A stretch of DNA of 64,000 bases from Omphiscola glabra (GCA_964017045.1 OZ024794.1:29111815-29175814), one strand, 5' to 3'. Shown: positions 42,701-53,789, numbered from the stretch's first letter. The notes: a model not told the origin generated them from the letters alone. A program made the numbers and translations.

Positions 42701-45343
42701 TTAATGACATATTTATTTTATGGATAGAATTCTTTTAAACTGCGGTTTGATAAATCACTTCATTTTGTCCAATGTGTGGTATCAGAGACAGCATATTAAA
42801 CACAAACTTTAAAAAGTAAAACTAATCACTTCATATGCTCTTTCTTTAGGCGATCATAGCAGAGCTGCGGAAATCCAACGAGAAACTCGACAGTGAGGTG
42901 AGAAAGCTTCAGTCTATAATAGAGAATAACCACAGGTCACACGAGCAGCTGTTGACCCGAAACAAACAACTGGAGATGGACATGAAGACCATGAAAGTCC
43001 GGTTCCACAAAAAACTCTCAGAAATGGCCTCAAGCCAAAGCAAGAGCTACAAGAGTCCGTCGACCGACCCTTCGGAAGAGCTTGACCGCCTCCGCCAGGA
43101 GGTACAAAGGTATCGCCTGGAGCTGAGTAACAGGGACAACAATTTTAACCGCGTGTTTAGCGAGAAGCAGCCGGTGCTGGTTACCCAAAAGGGGACATCA
43201 GTACGACAATCTTCCAGCGCTGCTCTCCCTCTTCACCCCTATGTAAACAGTCACCATGGGAACGGAAGTTTGGCGTCAAGTAGCACGGGAAGTAGGAATC
43301 ACTCAACCAACTCACAATTGTCCAAGGCGGGGAAAGTAAGTGGCTCTGACACTGGCTCTTATTCGGAGCACGCGGAAGTATTAAGGCTGCAGGGGCATTT
43401 AGACAAACATTGGTTGTCGGAGAAAAGGTCAAACGATTCTCGCTTGGCCGGAAAAGGCGATTTTTCACCCTCCACATCAGCTGAGCCATTTATTCTCGAG
43501 CGGATACTCCCAACTGAAAGACATCCGAGTACCACGCAGCGTGTTCCCGAGGATGCTGTGCAGATTCCACCTGAGGTAAGAATAAAAATGTACCAAATTA
43601 TAGAGAGGTTATCTTTAGATGAAGGCATCCCACGACAATAATTCCACGGTCAGCACAAATGGGTTGAACAAATTTATTCCTAACGGGGTCTTGTAGGGCG
43701 TTCAGGTTCTCATTTCAGCGCGCATGAGTTCATAAGCCCGGGACGGTTATCATCCAAGAGGGACCAAAGCATAATGAGGGGTCTGGCGTATAAAAAAGCA
43801 TGTGATTTTAGACCTATACTTTAATGTTTTTCATTATGTCCAACGATGATAGTTATACTTAGAGGATAATAGTTATACTTAGAGGATGATAGTTATAATT
43901 AGAGGATAGTACTTATAGGATGATAGTTATACTTATAGGATGATAGTTATACTTAGAGGATGATAGCTATGCTTGGAGGATGATAGTTATACTTATAGGA
44001 TGATAGTTATACTTAGAGGATGATAGTTATACTAAGAGGATGATAGTACTTATAGGATGATAGTTATACTTAGAGGATGATAGTTATACTTAGAGGATGA
44101 TAGTTATACTTAGAGGGTGATAGGTATACTTAGAGGAGAAACTTATACTGTATCAAATTGACGGATTCAATAGTTTTCCCCTTGAGCACGTTAGCACATA
44201 TTAAAGGCCTATACAGCCATGGTCGGCAACCCACGGCTCTTTGAAGGCGTACATGTGGTTTTAACAAAATATATATTTACTATACCATACGTTGATTTCC
44301 CTGCCTGCGACTATATATTTTCTTATTAGCAGGTATAAATGTGGCGTAGCTATAGGGGGCTGCTGGGGTGCTTCATGTGAGCGGAGCTTTTCAAAACTAA
44401 GGCTTATTAAGAACAATTTACGATCCACAATGGAACAGTCAAGGCTTTCTGATCTGGCTCTTCTGTCAATTGAAAGGGATAAAGTGAAGGATAATTGATT
44501 TTGATAAAGTAATTGACAGGTTTGCAGCTTTGAAGACCAGAAATGTATCATTTTATTTAATGTAAAAATAACAGTAACTTAACGTTGTTACAGTTCTTAA
44601 ATGCATTTAACCTCATGACCTCCAATTAATTTGTTTTTGTTCTTGCCATTGTTATACTGTGGACATATTTTAACAAGACGATATCCATCCTGGAAGTCCC
44701 GTCGCCATGGTTTGGCGGGCCATTTCTAGTAAATTATAAAAATGGCTTCTCACTCAAAAAATGGTTGTCGATCCTTGACCTTTAGTGATAAACTTTAGAC
44801 CATTGGCTCTCAACCTTCCTAATGCCGCGACCCTTTAACACAGTTACTAGTTTCGTGGCGACACCCAACCATAAAATTATTTTCTTTTCTACTTCATAAC
44901 TTTGGAGTTAATGTCATAATGTGTGTTTTTCGGTGGACATAGGTAACCCTTGTGAAAGGGTCGTTCGACGCCCAAAGGGGTCGCGACCCACAGGTTGAGA
45001 ACCGCTGCCTTAGACGATTTCCCTCGTTATGGCAACCGAGATTTTTTGTAAAACCATTTTTTTTAAACACGGTAATAAGGGACAAGAAGGAATATTTTTG
45101 CTTGGTCGCATTGGAAAATACAAATAATTTTGTCATCTACTAACACGAACAATGTTATTTGACGTATAAAATTCTTTTATTTGTATACTTTTCATGTTTC
45201 AGAGCCCCGAGATAACACAAAACAGTGATCACCCTTACAGCAGTTATCTCCCACCAATATCCTCTACGCCTGAAAACAAACGTCTTTCATCTCAGTTGAT
45301 AAAGCCCAAACCCATATCGAGGGCTTTATTAAATGGGAAATAA
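39791..45343 (+). CDS. FAM184-like coiled-coil protein (compact form)
   Basis: Three exons, 39791-40327, 42850-43575 and 45203-45343, all joined in phase 0, encode 467 residues. The N-terminus MSKKVAELTQVVHML, followed by an LKESYEHEIELVLADARDR segment, resembles the conserved start of FAM184A/B. Near residue 250, YRLELSNRDNNFNRVF matches the conserved C-terminal segment of that family. Vertebrate FAM184A exceeds 1,100 residues, so most of the central coiled coil is absent here. Residues 1-250 are mostly heptad-like and charged; the rest is Ser-rich and probably disordered. Function is not established for the family, and none is claimed. Exon 1 is GC-rich compared with other genes in the window. 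Introns carry several MITEs. A missed middle exon is possible but none was seen. Confidence 0.78.
40564..40722. mobile_element. Degenerate hAT-like MITE in FAM184-like intron 1
   Basis: It starts with CAGGCCTGCACACCGTACGG preceded by TTCTAGAC, and closes with an inverted relative, GTTGTGCGGGCTTC. GCGGCCCGCAC lies in the middle. The target duplication is not convincing. Confidence 0.45.
41862..42028. mobile_element. hAT MITE with exact target duplication in FAM184-like intron 1
   Basis: A 167-bp element from CAGTGTCGAACTTAG to TAAATCCGACACTG. It is flanked by the exact 8-bp repeat TATATGGG (41854-41861 and 42029-42036). The terminal repeats share CAGTGTCG(G/A)A(C/T)TTA. No coding capacity. 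Confidence 0.9.
43844..44150. repeat. Minisatellite, 20-bp unit, in FAM184-like intron 2
   Basis: About 15 units of AGTTATACTTAGAGGATGAT, several shortened to about 15 bp. Confidence 0.9.
44210..44790 (+). mobile_element. hAT transposon remnant with transposase dimerisation domain
   Basis: Positions 44368-44470 encode SCERSFSKLRLIKNNLRSTM followed by EQSRLSDLALLSIE, the signature C-terminal dimerisation region of hAT transposases. CATGGTCGGCAACCC near 44219 and its degenerate complement ATGGTTGTCGATCCTTG near 44761 could be the element's ends. Most of the transposase is missing. It ends just before the SPIN-type MITE. Confidence 0.7.
44801..45007 (-). mobile_element. SPIN/OposCharlie-like hAT MITE (copy 1)
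   Basis: A 207-bp element in FAM184-like intron 2, flanked by CTTTAGAC (44793-44800) and CCTTAGAC (45008-45015). Its ends read CATTGGCTCTCAACCTTCCT and CAGGTTGAGAACCGCTG. Internal blocks include AATGCCGCGACCCTTTAA, CCAACCATAAAATTATTTTC, GTGAAAGGGTCGTTCGAC and GGGGTCGCGACCCACAGG. These closely follow, as remembered, the terminal sequences of the SPIN/OposCharlie hAT family of vertebrates. It lacks a transposase. It is opposite in orientation to copy 2. Confidence 0.85.
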
Positions 45344-46178
45344 CATTATCTCTGGTTTTATCGTGATGGAAATAGATTTATTTCACTAGTGCCAACCATA
45401 TGAGATTAGCCAATTCATTTCAGCATCAATGTCCTTGAAAAGCGCAGAACACTAGATTTTCTGGCTTATGAGATTGGAGCTCATATATAGAACGTGTTAG
45501 GTGTGTCTATACAGTAGTTGGGGGGGGGGGGGGAGCAGCTGCTTCGGATCTGAGTGTGTGGGGGGGGGGGGGATCCCTCCACTGCCGGGCTCGAATTTCT
45601 CCAGGTAACAAAATTAGTATGGGAAATGGGAACAATTAATACTTTTTTAAAAAATTGGGATTAGCTATGGATCAAATGTTTGTATAAGACACATTTTTAT
45701 TCCACTCAGCCATCAAATTACTGTCCAATGTTGATTTTTTCAAATAAAAAAAAATTATTATGCCTGCTACAATTAAGTTTTTGAAGAATCTCAGGTTTTT
45801 ATCATTTGTTTAGTTGAAAAATACGAATAATTATTGAGTTATTATCGAAATTGTTATTGTTATCAATATTTTTATAGAATATTCATAGTGAACATAAGAA
45901 TAAAATACCAAGCCAACAGTGTTTCTTTTAGGCATCCCCCCACCCCCAGTGCAAGTCCAAGTGACCCCTCAAGAACAATGTGTTAAACAAATCATGCAAA
46001 ATTATTATTATTATTTTTTAAAGCAACGAATTTATCATTTTTAAAGTTTAAAATGTAAAGAGTAGTAAATTTTAATTGTTCCTTTCACCGATAAAAATAT
46101 CGGGACAATACGGAATTAAACTACCTTTTCGTCGTTATAAAGGCTTATATTTTACTATTTTGAAGTATTTCTTGCCAT
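45344..46178. other. Downstream region of the FAM184-like gene
   Basis: No gene. Two G-homopolymer runs lie at about 45520-45534 and 45561-45573. An AATAAA hexamer near 45743 could serve as a polyadenylation signal. Confidence 0.4.
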
Positions 46179-46576
46179 GGGGCTGTCCATTAATTATGTC
46201 AACAAATTTTTGGCGATTTTTACCCCCCCCCCCCCTTGTCAACAACTTGTCGAACTTCCAGAGACCGCCCCTATAAAATTACGTCAACATTTGATTACCC
46301 CCCCCCCCACCAAAATAAAGATAAAATGGGGGAAAAGGCAATATTTTAAATAGACTAGTTTACAACTACTACAAAAAAGTGAATAAAAGTTAAATGTTTA
46401 GAAAAAAAAGTTTTAAAAATTTTAAATTATGAAATTAAATTTATTTTAAAAAAGTAACATTGTTGACGTCAACTTTTCTTGACCTCCCCCCCCCCCTCCC
46501 CCTTGTCAACAATTGTCAAAAATTTTCAGACCCCCCCTCCCCCCTATTTTGTTGACATAATTAATGGACAGACCCC
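46179..46576. mobile_element. MITE with about 28-bp terminal inverted repeats
   Basis: The left end, GGGGCTGTCCATTAATTATG then TCAACAAA, is repeated in inverse at 46548-46576 (TTTGTTGACATAATTAAT then GGACAGACCCC), with a single one-base difference. The 398-bp interior is punctuated by poly-C tracts followed by TTGTCAAC motifs. No target duplication was identified. Shorter relatives may lie at 52940 and 58402. Confidence 0.85.
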
Positions 46577-46649
46577 AAGTATCAAACATTAACAATATTT
46601 TTTCAATTTCTTTTTCTGTACAAAATGACATCGACTTTTAAAGTATGAT

Positions 46650-46849
46650 GAGGGCTGTGCAGATGCCGCGGGAACCGAGAAAATCATTTGGGTTACTGCC
46701 CCGCACGGGGGGGCCCCAAATTGGCGGATTTTAATTTGGGCGGTGGGGGCGTGGGTGGAATTACGTTTGATAAAATTATTTTGAAATTTATTTTTGAGGG
46801 TCCAAAATTTGGATTTGCTCGGGGTCCAACAGTTCTCTGCACGGCCCTG
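46650..46849. mobile_element. GC-rich MITE-like repeat
   Basis: Termini AGGGCTGTGCAGATG and CTCTGCACGGCCCT are inverted relatives. The interior has GGGGGGGCCCC and a GGGCGGTGGGGGCG block. Confidence 0.55.
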
Positions 46850-47940
46850 CGTGAAACAGGTGTTAACTGTGTCATCATGCTTTAAAAAATTTAGTTATTA
46901 GTATAATTTTTTTTGACATTCATAATATACAACTTATTAATTTTGAATATAGATAGATAGCCTACACCTTTTCGTCAAACCAGCACTTTATCTCTCTTTG
47001 CATCTAGTGAGAGTTGAAAATATTTGGGAAAGTTAATTATTAAGTATAATTATTATACTTGCCTTATGTGACAGGCAGCATTTTTGTATGATTGTACGTT
47101 TTTAAAAAGTCATTTATTAATGAATTGGCTTAATGAAATAAATAGTTAAAACAAAAAAGTTAAAAACAACATTACTTTTTAGTAGCAACTTAAAATATAT
47201 TATTTTTATAATACAACAAGGTCACGTGACACCTAAATTTGGATGTTTTCCGATTATTTGTAGGATGGTGCAAAACTGAATTCATTTGTACGCAGAAATG
47301 CACCCCAACGTTTTGAATTTATTTTTTAAAATGCTTTTGAGAAAGGGCTCAACGGGCCCCCTCCCCTGTCACACCCCACATTTGCTCGGGAGCCATAGGC
47401 GCCCTCGATTACTTCTTTCCACCTCCCCCACACCCATCAATGTGACAGAACGGGGGCGAAACTGAGATGGGATTAAAAGAAAAAAAAATAATTTAAAAAA
47501 AGGAATACCCTGAGGCATGCCACAACGGAAATGAATTCAGGTTTAGTATGGTATATGGTACCATAATGCCTGATTTGCGCGTTGATAGATTCTCTGTCCC
47601 CTCCCCAACTCCTGAAGTTGCCCCACCCTGGAAGACTAAATTCAGGTATACACCAATATGCTTCCCTTGATTTAGAATATATATATAAAAAAAAAAAAAT
47701 TCCAGTTCCCACTTTCTCTTGGGGGCCGTCGTCACCCTCGATTTCTCCCCGAATCAAAATAACAGTCTCAGTACGTTTATAATTTATAACTACAAAAAAA
47801 AACCCAAAAAACATCACCACTTAGCTTTGACCAAAGGCGTAACATACGACAAGGTGACCGCTTGGGGTACGCAAACATTATAATGATAATTGAGAAATGC
47901 GCTAAAAGTTGTTTTTTTTAAAACACCCTTTCCTTTAATA
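46850..47940. other. Intergenic stretch with a dispersed module
   Basis: Two modules with (G)GCGCCCTCGATT or CACCCTCGATTTCT lie near 47398 and 47725 and resemble one near 4909. A related pair (TGCCACAA, then ATTTGCGCGTTGATAG or ATTTAGCGCTGATAG) lies near 47518-47592 and 48215-48306. No gene is supported. Confidence 0.45.
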
Positions 47941-48146
47941 CAGCGGTTCTCAACCTGTGGGTCACGACCCCATTGGGGGTCGACTGACCCTTTCACGGGG
48001 GGGGGGGGGTCGCCTAGGACCATCGGAAAACACATATACTCTATAGGTATGACGTATCAACGAACATAATTTTTGTGGTTGGGGGTCGCCATAACATGAG
48101 GAACTGTATTAAAGGGTCGCGGCATCAGGAAGGTTGAGAACCACTG
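47941..48146 (+). mobile_element. SPIN/OposCharlie-like hAT MITE (copy 2)
   Basis: A 206-bp element flanked by CTTTAATA (47933-47940) and CTTTAAGA (48147-48154). It starts CAGCGGTTCTCAACCTGTGG and ends GGAAGGTTGAGAACCACTG. Internally it has GACCATCGGAAAACACATAT, GTGGTTGGGGGTCGCCAT and ACATGAGGAACTGTATTAAA. Order and spacing match the complement of copy 1, with a G-homopolymer interruption near 47997-48010. It does not encode a protein. Confidence 0.9.
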
Positions 48147-48642
48147 CTTTAAGAGAAGCTATATCTCAATATAACTCTAATCAAGGGGGTACTGGTTAAA
48201 AGGTCCCTAAGGTGTGCCACAAATTAATTTTTTTTTATTTTAAGTGATGGTGAGATGGATTAATAGCTGGACCTGGTCGTTCTTATGCCCAATTTAGCGC
48301 TGATAGGGTTAGTGCCACCATGGGCGGGCAAATATTTTTGCCATCCCGTTCCACGATACAAACTCTGCAGTTAGCCCCCCTTTCCTACGCCACTGGCACT
48401 GGTGCTACCGAACATCTGAATTGCTTCCCCCAACCGGGAACATTTTGTAAGAAACACTGCGAACCAATACATAAAAATTTATCAAGGTCCATGGGGGAAT
48501 GGAGATTTTGGCCTCCACCACTCAGGGAGGATAGACGCCATTGATGGAACGTGCTTAATAAGAAATGAAATGGACGTTTTAAACCAGGAACTCACATAAT
48601 CTAACACTCGGAGTTTAAGAAACGAAAACTGAATGTTTGAGG

Positions 48643-48798
48643 CAGGGCAGAGGATTTTTAGGGCCCCGAGGAAATCGACATTTTGAGCACCCACAAATTT
48701 CAAATTTGTATCAGACATATAATTTTCGCCTTTGAGAGACCCCAAGCGGTCTGGCCCCGAGTGATTTACTCGGTTGCCTCAGCATCTACATGGCCCTG
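48643..48798. mobile_element. Possible hAT MITE
   Basis: CAGGGC and GGCCCTG ends enclose 156 bp. The flanking octamers GTTTGAGG and ATTTGAAG match at six of eight positions. Confidence 0.45.
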
Positions 48799-48810
48799 AT
48801 TTGAAGTAGC

Positions 48811-48980
48811 GTCAGTTCACACGATCAAATTTCGCGTCAAATTGTTGTATGAACGCACTATTTTGTGCGTGGTTTCTTTTTTTGGGGAATTTGATCAAAT
48901 AGTAATTTGAAAGTTGTGACAAGGCTTCATACACGAATTGCATCAAATGCTTGAAGGAAAATTCGATCGTGTGAACCGAC
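48811..48980. mobile_element. 170-bp MITE
   Basis: The left end GTCAGTTCACACGATCAAAT is inverted at the right end, AATTCGATCGTGTGAACCGAC, with two mismatches. Further inner pairing involves TGAACGCAC and CACGAATTGC-like segments. It lies 12 bp from the preceding element. Confidence 0.75.
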
Positions 48981-49699
48981 CCGTAAATCATTTTCTCTAT
49001 CCAAGCATCTGCAGCACACAGCATCATTGAGCAAGAGCGGATCGGCCTCTATTAAAATATTAGTTGCCATCGGTTTTTTTTGCCAGCTGTTAATATGTAA
49101 TTTGAGAATTCAATATCAGCCTGATATTCACAACTTTCATTGAGGGGCACCCTGAATATCAGGTGTAGCGTTTAAGTGAGCCCACTTGTCATCGGACAGT
49201 CTGCACCCCCCACCCCGGGGCCAGTCCGCTAACTACGGTGAGTTAATGTTTTCAAAAGAATATATAGTGCCAGCCTTATCAAAATCCATATTGAAGCAAG
49301 TCCATATTCCATTAGGTTGCTCAGTTTTGTGGGAGGGAAGAGGGAACAAAAAAAAGGGGTGGGGGTGGGTGGTGGTGTGGGCAGATAGTTTTTATCAGCA
49401 TCCACCAGGTACTTGGGTTAAAAAGGTAGATTCACTCCCGAATACACTGATATTATTGATGTATATAGAATTCTTCAATAACCCCCATTGTCACATTACT
49501 TGGAAACATATTTTCTTCTGTAATTTAATACATTTTTTATAAAGTTCCCAGTTTTATTTCGATTTCAATGTAATTTAATAATAATATTAAAGAGTAGCAA
49601 GTAAACAATCCACATGTGGACAGGTTTATGTCAATATGTTTACAAAGGTATTTAATAAGAATGAACTCCAGGTTGGTTATGTATTAACTTGTTTATTAT
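48981..49699. other. Intergenic stretch
   Basis: No gene or repeat is recognised, apart from a G-rich run near 49350-49375. Confidence 0.35.
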
Positions 49700-51331
49700 G
49701 TGTGTATATATATATATATACTAGCGGATGTACCCGGCAAATTTACCGGGATAGCATTCGGAATGAAAGAACTTCTACAGTATACAGCCTTATAATTATT
49801 CCGATCACGGTGGGCTCCCAATCCTGTCGGTATCCCGCTCCCGTTAGCATACCGTTTCCCGGTGGGATTCTGATCCCACTGGATCCCAATTCCGGTATGA
49901 TCCCAATCCCGTCGGTATAAAGATCCCGGTGGTATCTCGATATCAGTGGGATAACGATAGTTGTCGGATCCCGATACCGGTGCGTACCGGTCTAAGCCTA
50001 TTGTTATTTATAGATAGGTTATATACGCAAAAATTAATTGGGGCCCCCGGCCCTAGAGAAATGGATATTATAAGTTCAGTAAACTTTGGTATTTGAGTAT
50101 GGACAATAAAGTGTATGTATACTAATTTTGGTCAAGATCCATCTATTCATGCAGGAGTATTTGTCAGTCATTTTAATTATATAGCTCATATAAGAAAAAA
50201 ATGAATTCGGGGCCCCCGGCCCCAAACGGCAAGTGATAAAAAGTTCATAACCCATTTAGAGTCCTTTCCGGATAATGATGGATATATGTGCCAAATTTGG
50301 TCAAGATCCATCCATTAATCTAGGAGTATTAAGCCTATTAACCTATAGAACTTTCTGGAACATTCTAGATTGAATGCATTACCCTCCTCGAACTGTGTAA
50401 AAATTGTCTTTTCTAAGAAATTATTCTGCGAATACGAAAAATTATACAACTAAATGCATTTCTATAACTAAAGTACATTTAAGTTAAAAGAGGGGCCCCG
50501 GGGGCCCATTCCATAATTGTACCGAATTAGTTTAGACTGCGATGGGGCCCTATAAAAACCATTCAGGTAAGTTATGAAGTTAAAATTTTTCCCAATAAAA
50601 TCTATTGAAAAATGCCATAGATATAGCGTTTTAAATTTATCGAACTTTCTGGAAAGTTCTAGATTGGATATCATTAGTTTTAAATCCACCGATATTTCAG
50701 TACGGACAGTGAAGTGCATTGCTACAACCCTAGGCCTATATCCATCAATTCACATAGAGCCTATTGTGTTGTCGAAGCTTAGTAATATTTATATATTTTA
50801 TATAAGGAAAAATAAATGGGGCCCCCGGCCCCTGAGGAATGGATATTATGAGTTCAGTACCCTTTTGTATTTCAGTATGGATAATCAAGTGTATGTGTAC
50901 TAAGTTTGGTCACGATCCATCCATTCATGTAGGAGTATTAAGCCCATCTATATTTATAAAGCTCATATAAGAAAAAACGAAATGGGGCCCACTGCCCCAG
51001 AAGAATGGATATTATGAGTTCAGTACCCTTCGGTATTTGAATATGGATGATCAAGTGTACGTGTACTAAGTTTGATCGATATCCATCCATTCACGTAGGA
51101 GTATTTGTTTGTAATTTTTTTATATAGCTCATATAAGAAAAAAACGAATTCGGGGCCCCCGGCCCCACACGAAATGTTATTAAAAGTTATCAACCCCTTA
51201 AGAGTTCCTTCTGGATAATGATGGATATATGTGCCAAGTTTGGTCAAGATCCATTAATCCGTGTAAAAGCCTTTGTGCAACAGACAAACAAACCCACAAA
51301 CAAATTTTCACTTTTATATATATGTATGATA

Positions 51332-51384
<53 letters not shown>

Positions 51385-51385
51385 T
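49700..51385. repeat. Composite element with GGGGCCCCCGGCCCC tandem modules between TA tracts
   Basis: (TA)n tracts at about 49706-49721 and 51332-51380 bracket the element. The first part (from ACTAGCGGATGTACCCGGC at about 49722) leads into a degenerate short-period array of ATCCCGGT/GATCCC units (49800-49990). Then come five or six modules of about 170 bp. Each opens with a GGGGCCCCCGGCCCC-like palindrome (about 50039, 50211, 50493, 50817, 50984, 51153). Each contains ATGGATAT, AAGTTTGGTCAAGATCCAT and TAGGAGTATT. The end has CAGACAAACAAAC and CACTTTTATATATA. It looks like the non-coding end of a transposon whose terminal module became tandemly amplified. Class unknown. Confidence 0.8.
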
Positions 51386-52205
51386 ATGTACAATTTACAA
51401 TTTTAAAGTAACTTATAAAACATTTGGAATTAGAAAAATAATCAATAATCTATGCTAAACAAAATAGATAACATAGCTCTATTATTGTATGACAAGTTTA
51501 TTTACCTCTTACATAGCAGACTTGAAAAAATACACACTGTTTTTTAAACAGCAGACATGGAAACAAACCATCCGCGTTTCACTATTTTAAATAGAGTCAT
51601 AGAATTGCTCTCAGAACTACACTTTATACAACATTGCATTAGTTGGTCTGCTAATCATAAATTTAAATTTAACCAACTGTATAATATATGAATCCTTTAC
51701 AAACACTTTCAGATTAGCATGTTTAAAGAAAAACTAATTCATCTGTGTCACCTACACAACGATGCTAATTTCATCATGTCAGCAATCCTCAACCAAAGCA
51801 CAGAATGAAATGTCATGTTACTAGAAACTCATATATGATCATTCTAAAAATTTTCACAAGCCAATTTAAATAAGAATAAAGGGGGAAAAATAAGACGTGA
51901 CAAGCCCAGAGCGATAGTTTCTAAAAAACAATAACTGGATTGTTGATGAACAGTTACTTTAAATGAGCTGATCCAGTGAAACGATAAAACTAAAATGTAC
52001 ATTGCACGCACATAATTAATATTTGGACTGAACCTATCATTTCGCTTCATAATGGTGCCAACAACGCCAGTATTTTGGGTGTGCGACCTGTGCCTTTGCG
52101 CAGGGTGTCGTGGCCATAGGGGCACCCAGTAAATATTTAAATTCCCTTACTTTATTATAGTGAAGCGCAAACCTCGAGTACGGGGTCCAGAAACAGTATT
52201 CTAAC
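51386..52205. other. Intergenic stretch
   Basis: No supported feature was found. Confidence 0.35.
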
Positions 52206-52458
52206 TTTTCGTACAATCGCTTTTCATACAATGAGTTTTCATACAAAGAGTTTTCATACACTGAGTTTTCATTCAATGAGTTTTCATACAATGAGTTTTC
52301 ATACAATGAGTTTTCATACAATGAGTTTTCATACAATGAGTTTTCATACAATGAGTTTTCATACACTGAGTTTTCGTACACTGAGTTTTCATACAATGAG
52401 TTTTCATACAATGAGTTTTCATACAATGAGTTTTCATACAATGAGTTTTCATACAATG
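52206..52458. repeat. Minisatellite, 15-bp unit
   Basis: About 17 copies of ATGAGTTTTCATACA. Both strands stay open through it (pentapeptides MSFHT on plus, LYENS on minus) because the unit is divisible by three and stop-free in one frame on each strand. There is no sign of a host gene. Confidence 0.92.
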
Positions 52459-52939
52459 AAAGTTGCATTCTGAATTTGGATACTAACACTGGGGTTAGGC
52501 GGTGTGGAAATGGAACAAAGTACCGTAGAAAAACTAAACAGTCTAAAATTAATGTGCATGTTAAAATGCGTATGGTTAGCTACATGTATAGCATCATAAC
52601 AAGTGTTCCGTAGCCCACGTCTTAATCTGAAAAAGAGTGGACCCATGCAGGGACAGGGGAGGTGGCACCGAAAGGGGTCCTTCGCACCAGGCGAAAGGTT
52701 ACCCAAGGTCAAGGTCGGCGTTGGTCCCAAAAAATACTCTTCAACACCAAGAAAAAATCATGTGATTTAAACACATGTTTGCCTCTCCTCTCTAAAGAAT
52801 ATTTGTCTTGAAAAAGTGATTAATAAGAAAAAATTCTTTTGGGCAGGTATTCAAAATGTTCATAAAACTGGCATGCACGTTATTTTGGGGAAATATTTCA
52901 GTGGAATAAGTGGGGATTTAAGCTTCAGTGGGCAAAAAA

Positions 52940-53092
52940 GCTATCCATAAATGACTTCATTCTATTTTTGGCTGATTTTTACAACCACCCCCCCCAAAAA
53001 AAAATCATAAGGAAATGAGACACTTTTATCACACCATGACAAATTTGTGTCCCCCCCAATAGACCTGTGACGTGATGTCATTTATGAATGGC
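52940..53092. mobile_element. 153-bp MITE-like repeat
   Basis: GCTATCCATAAATGACTTCA at the left is inverted at the right as TGATGTCATTTATGAATGGC. A C-run and AAATTTGTGTCCCCCCC lie inside. The termini resemble those of 58402-59048. Confidence 0.65.
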
Positions 53093-53789
53093 CAACAGGA
53101 AAAAATTTTATAATTAGTAATTAACTGAAGTTACTTTTAGGCGTCAAGCCATGTGGAAAACTTGCTTCAAAAGCTTTGGTTCTTACAATGCATTCCCAAC
53201 TGTTATACTTTATAAGATCATAGCCACAGCTGAAACATTTTTTTTAGACCAGCCAGAGCAGCTCTCATTTCAATACGGTTTGGTACCAGCATCTGTGCTA
53301 AATGTAATTTCAATGACAAAGCTGTAACCATGACATCTGCACTAACACAAACTTGACAGTTGATATTTCTAGGAGGATACACTTCAGCAGGGAAAAATGC
53401 CATGACATAAATCTTTCTAAGTTGAAGCAGTAATCATCTAGTTTTGGCATTGTTTGGTTAGGATTAGACGCAAGAAGCAAGTACTTTTTCTTATGCATTA
53501 CATTATACAGTAAATTTATCCGTTTTCAAGGTATTTTCCTTACACAATAATTATTTTTAAAGGTCTGGTGGTAAAATAAAATACATTTCTTTGTACCATT
53601 TGGGTAACGGCATAACAGCAGTATATTATTTTATACGGTTGGCTTGTGGGCGGTTATAACCTTTTCAGGCTTTTCCCGGCCAAAACTAAGTGTGGGGGCT
53701 GGGTTGGGTTATGAACGAACTGGCCTAAGAACGAGTAATTGAAGTAAGGAATGAGCATTAATGTTAATGAGTGAGGAGAGAAATACAAC
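53093..53789. other. Intergenic stretch
   Basis: No supported gene or repeat. Confidence 0.3.

Noticed and set aside
52037..52489. 150-codon minus-strand frame with YENSL repeats
   Set aside because: Most of it is the 15-bp minisatellite, and the remainder has no recognisable domain.
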